A stretch of DNA of 64,000 nt from JAHRVQ01 sp964548025 (GCA_964548025.1 CAZJRI010000001.1:1-64000); one strand, 5' to 3'. Counted from the first letter of the stretch, positions 16,045 through 25,144 are shown. A program made the numbers and translations. Notes: generated by a model from the sequence alone, not told the origin.

Positions 16045-16839
16045 CTAGCCTATCCTGATACTTTGACCACCATCAACAGGCAGTGTTACGCCCGTAATGA
16101 AATTTGCCTCGTCGCTTGCAAGGAAAAGTGCTGCATAAGCTACGTCCCAGCCTGTCCCCATCTTCTGACGCAGGGGTACTCTGCTGTCCCTTGCTTCAAT
16201 GACTTCCTCACGAGATCGACCCTGTGCGGCACTATATCCTTCAATCGCCATGGGTGTATTCATCAGCCCTGGCATAATGCAGTTTGCCCTGACACCATAT
16301 TTGGCATTAGCCATGGCAACGTTCTCAGTCAGAGCCAGAATTCCGGCTTTTGATGTTTTGTAAGCGAGCATGCCGGTTGAAGCAATGGCTGCCACGGATG
16401 AAATGTTGACAATGGAGCCGCTCTCCTGATCACGCATCACCGGTACGACATGTTTGCAGGTCAGAAACATACTTGTGAGATTGACATCCATGATCCGTTG
16501 CCAGTTTTCCAGTTTCAGCCTGGTAATGCCGCCATCCTGAAATCCGATGCCGACATTATTGTGCAGGATATCAATGCGACCAAAGGCTTCCGTGCATTTG
16601 CGGACCATATCCTCACAGTCACCTTCTCTGGCGACGTTCATTTCCATTGCCACGGCCTCACCGCCTTCCGCTTCGATCATCGACGCAGTTTCCTCTGCCG
16701 ATGCAAGGTTGAGATCAGTAAGAAATACCTTTGCACCTTCTTTTGCGAATAGCATGGCAGTGGCTCGACCATTACCGATTGTTTGTCCGGCTGTCTGGCC
16801 TGCACCTGTAATAATGGCAACTTTATTTTCCAGTCGCAT
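16045..16839 (-). CDS. SDR family oxidoreductase
   Basis: Short-chain dehydrogenase of 264 aa with Rossmann motif TGAGQTAGQTIGNGRATA, which is longer than the usual TGxxxGxG by several residues. It has NNVGIG, Ser in NISSVAA and the catalytic pair YKTSK near residue 160. DLNLASAEE after the second strand favours NAD(H). VTLPVDGGQSIRI closes the protein. A short perfect stem GGTCTG-ATC-CAGACC (16031-16045) lies at its stop codon. The likely transcript runs on into the enoyl-CoA hydratase gene. The substrate is unknown; a 3-hydroxyacyl or alcohol substrate would fit the surroundings. Confidence 0.88.
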   Translation of the reverse strand: MRLENKVAIITGAGQTAGQTIGNGRATAMLFAKEGAKVFLTDLNLASAEETASMIEAEGGEAVAMEMNVAREGDCEDMVRKCTEAFGRIDILHNNVGIGFQDGGITRLKLENWQRIMDVNLTSMFLTCKHVVPVMRDQESGSIVNISSVAAIASTGMLAYKTSKAGILALTENVAMANAKYGVRANCIMPGLMNTPMAIEGYSAAQGRSREEVIEARDSRVPLRQKMGTGWDVAYAALFLASDEANFITGVTLPVDGGQSIRIG

Positions 16840-17144
16840 ACTGTCGGCTCCTTCACGAAGATTTCTTATGGTACTTGAAAGTGACGGGGCCTGGTTAGTT
16901 CCAGTTCAGAAAAAGCCATATTTAGGTAACGGTCAGAGCCTGGAAAATATCTCAGGCTATTGAATCAGTCACTTGCCCGGGCACGCCGTTTGCTCGCCGG
17001 ACCTCCGGATTATATTCCGCCATCCCGTTGCAGGATCTGTTAATCGACAGAAATCAAATTAGCAGCAAGTATGCCGGGCGGTGATTATTGGGCTGCGGAT
17101 CTGATTTGCTACAATTCAGGTGATGAGGAGTCATCGGTCGGTAA
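16840..17144. other. Divergent intergenic region
   Basis: 305 bp between the SDR (minus) and the DUF2726-like gene (plus). No open frame stands out. The right part holds the extended -10 candidate at 17107-17115; the left part has no motif I can defend. Confidence 0.5.
17107..17115 (+). promoter_or_regulatory. Extended -10 promoter candidate (TGCTACAAT)
   Basis: TG-C-TACAAT matches an extended -10 box with five of six consensus bases, 30 bp before the ATG at 17145. A weak TTGGGC lies 16 bp upstream. It would give a short leader to the DUF2726-like gene. Confidence 0.35.
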
Positions 17145-17879
17145 ATGGAAGGATTTTTCTTATTCGGTTGTCTTCTGGCAGCCTTCATATGGTATCTAAG
17201 ACGCCTTCGCGCCATGGAGGTGGAAGCGTTCCTGGATTCTGATATGTCGATTCTCGATTCGATTGAATTGAAGGAAGAAGCCGTACAGGAGGATCCGATC
17301 CTGACAAAGGCGGAGACGTTCATGCGTGAAAATGCTGAACTTAAGCCCCTGGCTCATGAGCATGAATTGGAAGCACCGGTTCCCGAGAAGTACAGGCTTC
17401 TTGACTCGATTCTGATGGATTCACATCGTGACCTTTTCAATAATATACATAAAGAATATGGCGTAAGTCATAGAATATTAACGAATATTCCCCTCCACGA
17501 GTTCATTAAGGATAGAGAGGGGGATGATCTTCATGGTCAGCGGATCTCATTCCTAATCTGTGATCGTGCGTTTCGGACCATAGTCGGCGGTGTGGAATTT
17601 GAAGAACCTTATAATGCTGGCACCGGGTTGGATTTTCTGAGGGAGATATTCTCAGATATCGGCAAGCCGCTGGTTATCGTTCCAAAGACGGAACAACTCT
17701 CATCACAGCAGATTCATGCGAAACTGTCGGTTATAAAAAGTGGCACCAGGTCGACGAATACCTGCCCTAAATGTGGCAAACCGATGCGTAAGGGAAAGGC
17801 TCAAAAGGGAAAGAATGCAGCCAGACCTGTCTGGGTTTGTGATCGTTTTCCCGTGTGCCGGGGATGGGTGAAGGCATAG
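17145..17879 (+). CDS. DUF2726-like nuclease-fold protein with topoisomerase-type zinc finger
   Basis: A 244-aa protein. Residues 3-20 form one membrane helix, so it is probably anchored to the inner membrane with the rest in the cytoplasm. About 85-195 resemble DUF2726, a restriction-endonuclease-like fold: SHRILTNIPLHEFI then ISFLICDRAFRTIVGGVEFEE, matching the family's D...IE-D arrangement, then GKPLVIVP. The end (about 205-244) is a four-Cys zinc finger, CPKCGKPM...CDRFPVCRGW, very like the DNA-binding fingers at the end of topoisomerase I. DNA or RNA binding is likely; nuclease activity is inference. The stop codon lies inside the first unit of a 16-bp repeat. Confidence 0.65.
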   Translation: MEGFFLFGCLLAAFIWYLRRLRAMEVEAFLDSDMSILDSIELKEEAVQEDPILTKAETFMRENAELKPLAHEHELEAPVPEKYRLLDSILMDSHRDLFNNIHKEYGVSHRILTNIPLHEFIKDREGDDLHGQRISFLICDRAFRTIVGGVEFEEPYNAGTGLDFLREIFSDIGKPLVIVPKTEQLSSQQIHAKLSVIKSGTRSTNTCPKCGKPMRKGKAQKGKNAARPVWVCDRFPVCRGWVKA

Positions 17880-17954
17880 CTCGCAAATGGCATAGCTCGC
17901 AGATGGCATAGCTCGCAGATGGCATAGCTCGCAGATGGCATAGCTGGATGATGG
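17875..17954. repeat. 16-bp tandem repeat, 5 copies, spanning a stop codon
   Basis: Units of CATAGCTCGCAGATGG at 17875, 17891, 17907, 17923 and 17939; three are identical, the first has one change and the last about three. The TAG at 17877-17879 that ends the zinc-finger protein is inside unit 1, and each unit carries the same TAG in the same position but not the same frame. It lies between convergent genes (plsC ends at 17990). There is no spacer structure, so it is a minisatellite. Confidence 0.95.
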
Positions 17955-17989
17955 CAATGGCGGATTATAAAACTCAGCTTCCTGTCGGT

Positions 17990-18781
17990 TTAATTCTGGT
18001 TCCCTGTCAATCCTGAGTTTGCAAGTGCTTCATCTGCTACGGTGCTCAGTTCTTCCTGTACCCGACTTCGAATCATCTCCCGCACATTTTCGGTCAATTC
18101 CTTGACTGATATATCTTCCTCCGGATTTACGGGTGGTAGGATTTCTACCTTTACATCCGATCTACCGTGAAAGTTTATACTGTTCTTGGGCACTGCATTT
18201 TTAGAGCCGTTGATCACAATAGGTAATACGGGGATGTTCAGGCGTTTTGCAAGAACAAAGGCACCTTCCTTGAAGGGACGCAACCTTCCTGTCGACGAGC
18301 GTGTGCCCTCCGGGAAGAGGTATACTGAACTGCCTCTTTTCAGGTGTTTTTCACAGGCCCGGTACATGCTGCGGATGCTGTTGTTTTTGCCCCTCTTCAG
18401 TCGGATGTATCTGTTCAGGTACATATTCCAGCCAATGAGGGGAATGTTGAACATCTCGGCTTTTGATACCCACTTGAAATGGATGAACAGAGTAAATGCC
18501 ACCAGGATATCAACTGCTGACTGGTGATTCGAAACAATGATATAGGTCTGCTCTGGATCAACGTGAGACCGCCCAGTTACGCTCACTGCCCAGGGCGGAA
18601 ACAGCCATATGTACAGGCTGGCCCAGAAACAGGTGAACTTGTGCAATAACCTGAGGTTCTTATCGAAGGTAACCGTTACGAGCCAGATGATCAGAGCGAC
18701 TGGAAAAAAGACAGTGGAACTGAGGGACATGAAGACGATCAACAGAATCGCAATTAAGCGGTACAGAAAACGCTTTACCAT
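17990..18781 (-). CDS. plsC: 1-acyl-sn-glycerol-3-phosphate acyltransferase
   Basis: Makes phosphatidic acid by acylating lysophosphatidate at the inner membrane. The gene encodes 263 aa from the ATG at 18781. It has two N-terminal helices, the HX4D motif NHQSAVD, the substrate motif LFPEGTRSSTGRLRPFKEGA and VLPIVINGS, all in order and spaced as in PlsC. An ATG at 18826 gives 15 more residues (MLHSSLYSGCDKRPG) without family similarity and would leave only 27 bp to the divergent gene at 18854, so the inner start is preferred; neither has a good ribosome site. The role is firm, though a paralogue with another acyl acceptor cannot be excluded. Confidence 0.88.
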   Translation of the reverse strand: MVKRFLYRLIAILLIVFMSLSSTVFFPVALIIWLVTVTFDKNLRLLHKFTCFWASLYIWLFPPWAVSVTGRSHVDPEQTYIIVSNHQSAVDILVAFTLFIHFKWVSKAEMFNIPLIGWNMYLNRYIRLKRGKNNSIRSMYRACEKHLKRGSSVYLFPEGTRSSTGRLRPFKEGAFVLAKRLNIPVLPIVINGSKNAVPKNSINFHGRSDVKVEILPPVNPEEDISVKELTENVREMIRSRVQEELSTVADEALANSGLTGNQN

Positions 18782-18853
18782 TCCGGGTCTTTTATCACAG
18801 CCTGAATAAAGAGAAGAGTGTAACATACCGGTATCGACAATCAGGAACCATAG

Positions 18854-19519
18854 ATGAACTCAGCGCCAAAACCAGAAATTCGCGGCAATGTTCTCTTCGA
18901 ATCATTTGCTGCAGGTCCCCTTCAATGCAACTGTACTATCCTTGGTGATCCCGACACGGGCAGGGGAATCGTCTTTGATCCGGGCGGTGATGCAGACCGG
19001 ATTATGGAAACCGTGCAGAAAATGGGTTTGACGATAGAATCGATCGTGCATACCCATGCACATCTGGATCACATACTCGCTTCCGGGGAGATAAAAAAAC
19101 GTACCGGTGCGAATCTGTATCTGCATAAAGGTGATAAGTTTCTCTGGGATAGCCTGGAACAACAGTGCTCCATGTTCGGAATACCCTATACAAAAACACC
19201 CGGCCCCGATATCTGGCTTAAGGACGAAGCTGCCCTGTCGTGTTGTAGTGGTATTGCACTACATACACCGGGACATACACCAGGTTCCATGAGCTTTTGG
19301 TTCGAGGATCACGATCTACTCGTTGCCGGAGATACGCTATTTCAACTGGGTATTGGCAGAACAGATTTACAAGGCGGAAGTTTCAGAGATATTGAGTGTT
19401 CGATTGTAGATCGACTTTTTTGTCTGGAGGGAGATGCATTGGTTGTTACCGGGCATGGTCCTTCTACTTCGCTCGAGTTTGAACGTCGCTCAAATCCTTT
19501 TTTTGGGCAGTCAAACTGA
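18854..19519 (+). CDS. MBL-fold metallo-hydrolase, glyoxalase II-like
   Basis: A 221-aa metallo-beta-lactamase fold protein with the metal motif HTHAHLDH (about residues 66-73), LHTPGHTPGSMSFW and VAGDTLFQLGIGRTDL, then the final GHGPSTSLEFER. This pattern is typical of the short GloB2/YcbL type hydrolases, which act on S-D-lactoylglutathione or other thioesters. It lacks the C-terminal helical domain of classical glyoxalase II. It is followed 65 bp later by the TRAP genes, possibly the same transcript, although no functional link is clear. Confidence 0.88.
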   Translation: MNSAPKPEIRGNVLFESFAAGPLQCNCTILGDPDTGRGIVFDPGGDADRIMETVQKMGLTIESIVHTHAHLDHILASGEIKKRTGANLYLHKGDKFLWDSLEQQCSMFGIPYTKTPGPDIWLKDEAALSCCSGIALHTPGHTPGSMSFWFEDHDLLVAGDTLFQLGIGRTDLQGGSFRDIECSIVDRLFCLEGDALVVTGHGPSTSLEFERRSNPFFGQSN

Positions 19520-19584
19520 TCGATCACCCTGACGAGGGAGGAAATAGTAAGTTACAATGCGCAACCCCGGAAAGCGTATTAAAT

Positions 19585-20430
19585 ATGTCAAATCTTAGGT
19601 TGGTTGTGGTTCCAATTCTGTTATTGCTGGGTAGCTGTGCCAGCATGATTTCATCCGTAACGTCTGGTTTGGCTGATGATCTCGCAGACACGATATTAAA
19701 TAGTGAAGATGTAGATACTGTGAGAGAAGGTATTCCCGCCTATCTGCTGATGATCGACAGTTTTCTTCGAAGCAGCCCGGATAATCCTGGCCTGTTGCTG
19801 GCCGCTTCTAACCTGAACGGTGCGTTTGGCGCTTTTACCACGGGCGAACGCAGTGCGTTACTCTCGGAGAAGAGCCTGAATTATGCGTTAAGGGCAGCTT
19901 GTGTCACACAGAAAGAGTTATGTGATTTCCGGGACCTTGAATTCGAGGTCTACAAGCAGATTGTTGATAGATTATCTCTTCGCGACACTGAGGTTGCCTA
20001 TGCGGTTGGTGTGGCCTGGGCAAGCTGGATACAGACCAACAGTGATGACTGGAACGCTATCGCACAACTGGGGAAAGTGAAATACCTCCTGCAGAGGGTC
20101 ATACTGTTGAACGAAACTTATTCCGATGGCGGTCCTCACATGTATATGGGTGGACTGGAAACCATTTTACCGGCTTCAATGGGCGGTCAACCTGAGAAGG
20201 GCAAGAATCATTTTGAAGCAGTCATCAGGATATCTGACGGCAAGTTCCTGATGGCTAAGGTCGTCTACGCAGAACAGTATGCGAAATTGGTATTCGATAA
20301 AGTGCTGCATGACCGATTGCTCAACGAGGTCATTTCTGCAGACCCGGTGGTAGATGGCATGACCCTCATTAATGTTGTTGCGCAAAGACGGGCAAGAGAA
20401 CTGCTCATTGAATCAGATGACTATTTTTAA
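19585..20430 (+). CDS. TRAP transporter TatT-type accessory lipoprotein
   Basis: A 281-aa lipoprotein of the TRAP T-component family. The signal peptide has the lipobox LLLLGSC (Cys near residue 17), so the product is anchored to a membrane in the periplasm. The mature part is helical with TPR-like repeats and the typical IPAYLLMIDSFLRSSPDNPGLL. In Treponema pallidum the homologous TatT trimer binds the solute-binding TatP; the substrate-binding gene here starts 24 bp downstream, matching that pairing. Ligands that are hydrophobic or lipid-like were proposed for that system; the ligand here is unknown. Confidence 0.87.
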   Translation: MSNLRLVVVPILLLLGSCASMISSVTSGLADDLADTILNSEDVDTVREGIPAYLLMIDSFLRSSPDNPGLLLAASNLNGAFGAFTTGERSALLSEKSLNYALRAACVTQKELCDFRDLEFEVYKQIVDRLSLRDTEVAYAVGVAWASWIQTNSDDWNAIAQLGKVKYLLQRVILLNETYSDGGPHMYMGGLETILPASMGGQPEKGKNHFEAVIRISDGKFLMAKVVYAEQYAKLVFDKVLHDRLLNEVISADPVVDGMTLINVVAQRRARELLIESDDYF

Positions 20431-20454
20431 AGCGTTATAGAAGGACTATTGGCA

Positions 20455-21477
20455 ATGAGAATTGGAGTTTTGAATCTTGCATTGATGTGTATTGTCATTC
20501 TACTCACATCCTTTCCGGTAACAGCGAAGACCTACAAAATTGCCACAAATTCACCCGATGGTCTCGGTTGGATGAAGAAGTTGCGAGCGGCTACCAAAGA
20601 TATCGCCAATCGCACTGAGAACAGGGTCAAATTCAAGATCTATCCGGGTGGCGTGCAGGGTGATGACTATACTGTGCTGCGAAAAATGCGGATTGGTCAG
20701 TTGCATGGCGGTGTATTGATGGCCAGTTCGCTGACAAGATTCTACCCGGATCTTCAGGTTTATAATTTGCCGCTGCAGTTCAGGAATCAGGCTGAAGTGG
20801 ACTATGTTCGTGAACGAATGGACGACAGAATCATCAAGGGTCTGAATGACAGCGGCGTGGTAAGTTTCTCTCTGTTTGAGGTTGGATTTGCCTATCTGTT
20901 GGCAAAGAAACCGATTCAGGGAATCGACGAATTCAGAAATTCAAAAGTCTGGGTACCGGACGGTGATCCTATTGCTGCCAAGCAGATTCAGTCTTACGGA
21001 ATCAGCCCAATCCCATTGTCCATTATCGATGTACTCGCCGGGTTGCAGACCGGTTTGATTGAAACGGTTGTCATCCCACCAATCGCCGCTCTGGCACTTC
21101 AGTGGCACAATCACGTTGAATACGTAACTGATTTGCCCCTCATGTATATCTATTCAATGATGTCTATGGATAAGAAGGCGTTCGACACTATTTCCGCTGA
21201 AGACCAGAAGGTGGTCAGAGAAGTGATGGACGGAGTCTTCAGTGAAATAGACTCAGACAATCGCATTGCGAACAAAGAAGCGTATTCTGCACTCATCACC
21301 CAGGGTCTGAAGGAAGTGCAACCGGAATACGGCGAGTTGAATTCCTGGCGTAACACTGCGGATAAATCCGTTGACGAATTGGTTGATACAGGAGAACTCA
21401 CGCAGGAGAGTGTGGATATTTTTATGGAGCACCTCAGGGCAGTCAGGTCCGATGGTTCGGAAAAGTCCGGGGAGTGA
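20455..21477 (+). CDS. TRAP transporter substrate-binding protein, DctP/TatP type
   Basis: Periplasmic solute receptor of 340 aa. The signal peptide ends near VTAKTYKI. Residues after it show the DctP fold: KIYPGGVQGDDYTVLRKMRIGQLHGG, then YLLAKKPIQGIDEFRNSKVWVPDGDPIA and the C-terminal long helix region. Most DctP proteins for C4-dicarboxylates have a conserved Arg in the FRNxKVRVP strand (Arg before the VP). Here the block reads SKVWVPDG, so the substrate may not be a simple carboxylate. The start is ATG at 20455 or TTG at 20449; AAGG precedes both. It is the second gene of the TatT-DctP-DctQ-DctM set. Confidence 0.9.
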   Translation: MRIGVLNLALMCIVILLTSFPVTAKTYKIATNSPDGLGWMKKLRAATKDIANRTENRVKFKIYPGGVQGDDYTVLRKMRIGQLHGGVLMASSLTRFYPDLQVYNLPLQFRNQAEVDYVRERMDDRIIKGLNDSGVVSFSLFEVGFAYLLAKKPIQGIDEFRNSKVWVPDGDPIAAKQIQSYGISPIPLSIIDVLAGLQTGLIETVVIPPIAALALQWHNHVEYVTDLPLMYIYSMMSMDKKAFDTISAEDQKVVREVMDGVFSEIDSDNRIANKEAYSALITQGLKEVQPEYGELNSWRNTADKSVDELVDTGELTQESVDIFMEHLRAVRSDGSEKSGE

Positions 21478-21586
21478 GTCACGTCTATATCAGATTGACT
21501 GACTACCGGCACTGTCCGACGGAATCTGACAAGCGGGATATGAATGACTGCACCCGCCAATTGACCAGAAGGTTGGAGGCAACCTG

Positions 21587-22084
21587 TTGAGTTCATTTCT
21601 AGGGAGATCTCAACAAATCATCCATAAAATTGAGGATATGCTGCTTGTATCGGCATTGATCTCCATGCTGGTCATAGCGGTTATCCAGATTTGCCTGCGT
21701 AATTTCTTCGATGATGGTTTGTTCTGGGCCGAGTCCTTTCTGCGAATTCTGGTACTGTGGATCGCGATGTTGGGGGCAATGGTTGCGACAAGAGAGTCAA
21801 ACCATATCAGCATCAACATTCTCTCGAGATATCTGGAGGAGGGCCCCGTAAGGGTGATAGGCCTGCTTACGGATCTTTTTTCCGCCTGTATTTGTTTTGT
21901 GGTCGCCTACTATTCATTTGAATTTGTTCAATATGAGTATGTGGATAAGACCATTGCATTTGCGAAAGTGCCTACGTGGATCTGCCAGTCAATTATCCCG
22001 ATCGGTTTTTTAGTCATGTCATTACGGTTCTTCGCCAATGGCATTTCAGGCAAAAAGCCGGAACAATCGGAGCACGAACGCTAG
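21587..22084 (+). CDS. TRAP transporter small permease, DctQ type
   Basis: A 165-aa membrane protein with four helices. FFDDGLFWAESFLRILVLWIAMLGA and ATRESNHISINI are the DctQ hallmarks. It pairs with the large permease encoded directly after it (stop TAG at 22082-22084, next ATG at 22085). The start is TTG at 21587, with GGAGG about ten bases ahead and no ATG in a suitable place. There is a 109-bp interval from the receptor gene with no visible terminator. Confidence 0.92.
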   Translation: MSSFLGRSQQIIHKIEDMLLVSALISMLVIAVIQICLRNFFDDGLFWAESFLRILVLWIAMLGAMVATRESNHISINILSRYLEEGPVRVIGLLTDLFSACICFVVAYYSFEFVQYEYVDKTIAFAKVPTWICQSIIPIGFLVMSLRFFANGISGKKPEQSEHER

Positions 22085-23368
22085 ATGGGTACCGTGTTCT
22101 CGTCTCTGATTGCGGTAATGGCGCTCCTGGGTACACCATTATTTGTCATCATTCTTGCCGCAGCGATTCTTGGTTTTTACAGCGCAGAGATTCCCCTGAC
22201 GGTTCTAACCATTGAAATATACCGCCTGGTGGAAAGTCCGCTGTTGCTGGCGTTGCCGTTATTTACATTTGCTGGCTATGTGCTGGCCGAGAGCAACCTG
22301 TCATCCAGATTAGTTAAGCTGACGCAGATCTTTCTGGGCTGGCTTCCTGGGGGATTGTCGGTTGTCGCCTTCATCACCTGCGCGTTTTTTACCGCATTTA
22401 CTGGAGCATCGGGCGTCACGATAGTTGCGCTGGGCGCTCTACTTTATCCGGCGTTGGTTGAAGCCGGTTATCCGGATAAGTTCAGTCTGGGGCTGGTAAC
22501 TACATCCGGTAGCCTGGGATTGTTGCTGGCACCGTCACTTCCGCTGATTCTTTATGGCGTGATTGTGCAGCAGATGAATCTACCCAATCCCTTTACTATC
22601 CAGGAATTGTTTATAGCCGGGATACTCCCGGCATTTCTCATGATCCTCCTGCTAACTGGTTATAGCATTTGGAGCAATCAGGGACAGCCGCTTAAAACCG
22701 GCAAATACACACGTGAAGATGCCATAAAAGCGGTTGGTGAGGCGAAATGGGAAATACCGATGCCGTTTATCATCCTGGGAGGAATCTATTCAGGCATTAT
22801 TGCGGTCTCGGAAGCAGCCGCGGTGACAGCTTTTTACGTGGTGTTCGTCGAGGTTGTGATCCATCGGGAGGTCAAGTATTCGGAGCTACCCAGAGTTATT
22901 CGAGAATCGATGGTAATGGTTGGCGGTATCTTATTGATTCTCGGTGTTTCTTTGGCATTCAACAACTACCTGGTTGATGCAGAAGTCCCCCAGCGACTGT
23001 TCGAATGGATTCAGGTTTACGTAGGCGGCAAATTCACCTTTCTGATCATCCTCAACCTCGTGCTTCTCGTGCTGGGTGCGGTTCTCGACATATTTTCCGC
23101 GACTATGATCATGATTCCTTTGATAGTGCCCGTTGCGATGGGCTTTGGGATCGATCCTGTTCATCTGGGGATCATATTTCTGGCGAATATGCAGATTGGT
23201 TATTTTACGCCACCCATTGGGATGAATCTTTTCATCGCCAGCTATCGTTTCAAGAAGTCGATTACGGAACTCTATCGGGCAACCATCCCTTTCATGCTCG
23301 TTCTATTTGTCGCACTTCTGATAATCACCTATGTTCCCGAGGTCAGCCTGATTTTCCTGGACCGTTAA
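22085..23368 (+). CDS. TRAP transporter large permease, DctM type
   Basis: Twelve-helix secondary transporter of 427 aa, driving sodium- or proton-coupled uptake. Typical pieces are FFTAFTGASGVTIVALGALLYP near residue 100, GLVTTSGSLGLLLAPSLPLILYG and the final FLANMQIGYFTPPIGMNLFIASYRF. Length fits DctM (about 425-440). It starts immediately after the DctQ stop and ends the TRAP operon; a weak terminator hairpin follows at 23372. Confidence 0.95.
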   Translation: MGTVFSSLIAVMALLGTPLFVIILAAAILGFYSAEIPLTVLTIEIYRLVESPLLLALPLFTFAGYVLAESNLSSRLVKLTQIFLGWLPGGLSVVAFITCAFFTAFTGASGVTIVALGALLYPALVEAGYPDKFSLGLVTTSGSLGLLLAPSLPLILYGVIVQQMNLPNPFTIQELFIAGILPAFLMILLLTGYSIWSNQGQPLKTGKYTREDAIKAVGEAKWEIPMPFIILGGIYSGIIAVSEAAAVTAFYVVFVEVVIHREVKYSELPRVIRESMVMVGGILLILGVSLAFNNYLVDAEVPQRLFEWIQVYVGGKFTFLIILNLVLLVLGAVLDIFSATMIMIPLIVPVAMGFGIDPVHLGIIFLANMQIGYFTPPIGMNLFIASYRFKKSITELYRATIPFMLVLFVALLIITYVPEVSLIFLDR

Positions 23369-23371
23369 TAT

Positions 23372-23390
23372 GAGGGCTTTCGAGCCTTTT
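23372..23390 (+). terminator. Weak terminator candidate after DctM
   Basis: GAGGGCT-TTCG-AGCCTTTT can form seven pairs (two G-T) closed by a TTCG loop and ending in four T. It lies just after the dctM-like stop and before the response-regulator gene at 23416, so it may limit read-through from the TRAP operon. Confidence 0.4.
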
Positions 23391-23415
23391 GGGTGAAGTC
23401 ATCTATGCTTAGGGA

Positions 23416-25077
23416 ATGGTGACAGAAAAAAAAACTGAAATGCAGATTGCCCTGGCAAAGCGCGCTGAGTTACTCGCTCGCTATAAGAAGTCCAGGGTCC
23501 TCATCGTAGAGGACAGTGCGGAGGCAAGAGGTGTGCTCCGGGCAATGATGTCCGAAGCGGGTGTGGAGAAGCTCGATATGGTTTCCTCGGGGCAGGAAGC
23601 AATCGACTCTCTGAGTGCGCGTCGCTACGATATCGTGCTGTGTGACTACAATCTCGGCAAGGGCAAAGACGGTCAACAGGTGCTTGAGGAGGCGAGATAC
23701 AGCAAATTTCTCAGTTATTCAACAATATTCATCATGATCACGGCAGAAACAAGCGTTGAAATGGTCATGGGAGCGCTTGAGTATCAACCCGACAGCTATC
23801 TTTCCAAACCATTTACCGCAAAGGCACTCATGGCACGCCTGGGAAGGGCCCTTGAAACGAAGATCGAATACAAACTGATTGAGAGCCAGTTCGAGCGGCA
23901 AAATTACACCGAGACCATCTCGCTATGCGATCAGAAAATCGAGGATCAGGATGAACTTCCCATGCGGGCATTGCGTATAAAAGGCGAATGTCTGATGGAA
24001 CTGAAGCAATACGCGGATGCACAAAACCTTTTCGAGAAGGTTCTCTCAGACAGGGATGTACCCTGGGCTAAAATCGGCCTCGGAAAATCCTTATACTTTC
24101 TAAAGGAATTTGACGTCGCAACAACCCTGTTTCAGGAACTGATTCTCGAACAACCCAATGTGGTTGAGAGTTATGACTGGCTTGCCCGGATTCAGAAAGC
24201 CCAGAATTTATCGAGGGACGCTCAGGATACGCTTGAGAGTGCGATTGCGAGGTCACCAAAAGCAGTACTACGCCAAATGGAGTTGGCCAGGACTGCGCTA
24301 TCTAATCATAGTTATCTCATTGCGGAAAAAGCATACCGTAAATCCATCACGCTAGCCGGTAATTCCTGCTATCACAGTCCGGATATATACCTTCAGTACG
24401 TAAGATCTCTCCTGGTTAAAATTGACCAGAGTGGTTCGTCGATATGCAATGAGGCTTACCGTGATGCCAAGCTATTTCTTGGACGGTTGAGAAAGGAATT
24501 TGACAACAATACAGAAGTGAATTTCAGGGCTAATATGCTTGAGGCTCTCATTAACTTCAATCGAGGCAAGACTGCTGAAGCTGATGCAATGATTGAAAGT
24601 GCGAATCGAATTTATCAAAACTTCGAACAGCGGGTCAGACTAAAGCTGTCTGAGGAATATATCAGTGGATTGAGTCTCGTCGGCAGAATAGAAGACTGCC
24701 AGGCGTATATTCATGAATTGCAGAAAACATCGGACAATCCTGAGTTGGCTAACAGGCTGCTGCGCAGGGTCAAGGATGGTAAAAAGCGTCTATATAGCGA
24801 AAACCTCAACAACGAGGCAATGGCACTTTATCAGGTAGGTCAGATTATGGATGCTCATATTAAATTTCGAGAAGCAGCTTCCAAGTCAGGTGCCAGTGCG
24901 GGTGTATTGTTAAATGCCGCCAGTGTCTGCCTTGAACTCGCGGAAAGAGAGGATTTGAACAAGGAAGATTGGCAGCGGGAATGTGGTACCTATCTCGACC
25001 GTCTCAGCTTACTGGATCGTTGTGATCACAGATATCAAACCTATCTTTCATACCAGGACCGTTACCAGCAGTTGTAG
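23416..25077 (+). CDS. Response regulator receiver domain with TPR repeats
   Basis: A 553-aa cytoplasmic regulator. Residues about 25-150 are a receiver domain: VLIVEDS acidic pair, phospho-acceptor Asp in VLCDYNLG, MITAET with the conserved Thr, and SKPF with the conserved Lys, so phosphorylation is expected. About 155-340 show TPR-type helices (for example IKGECLMELKQYADAQNLFEKVL), and further helical repeats run to the end. There is no DNA-binding or enzymatic domain, so output must be by protein contact. No histidine kinase is in the window. The same architecture occurs in pseudomonads and relatives, linked to motility or surface behaviour; that role is only inferred. Confidence 0.88.
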   Translation: MVTEKKTEMQIALAKRAELLARYKKSRVLIVEDSAEARGVLRAMMSEAGVEKLDMVSSGQEAIDSLSARRYDIVLCDYNLGKGKDGQQVLEEARYSKFLSYSTIFIMITAETSVEMVMGALEYQPDSYLSKPFTAKALMARLGRALETKIEYKLIESQFERQNYTETISLCDQKIEDQDELPMRALRIKGECLMELKQYADAQNLFEKVLSDRDVPWAKIGLGKSLYFLKEFDVATTLFQELILEQPNVVESYDWLARIQKAQNLSRDAQDTLESAIARSPKAVLRQMELARTALSNHSYLIAEKAYRKSITLAGNSCYHSPDIYLQYVRSLLVKIDQSGSSICNEAYRDAKLFLGRLRKEFDNNTEVNFRANMLEALINFNRGKTAEADAMIESANRIYQNFEQRVRLKLSEEYISGLSLVGRIEDCQAYIHELQKTSDNPELANRLLRRVKDGKKRLYSENLNNEAMALYQVGQIMDAHIKFREAASKSGASAGVLLNAASVCLELAEREDLNKEDWQRECGTYLDRLSLLDRCDHRYQTYLSYQDRYQQL

Positions 25078-25144
25078 TTGCGCCTGATCTGGCGATTCAT
25101 CAGTCCGATGTTGCATGATATATGCAGCAAAGGGAGATAACCCA

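Noticed and set aside
17875..17954. CRISPR array
   Set aside because: The 16-bp units are directly abutting without spacers and no cas gene is near; it is a minisatellite.
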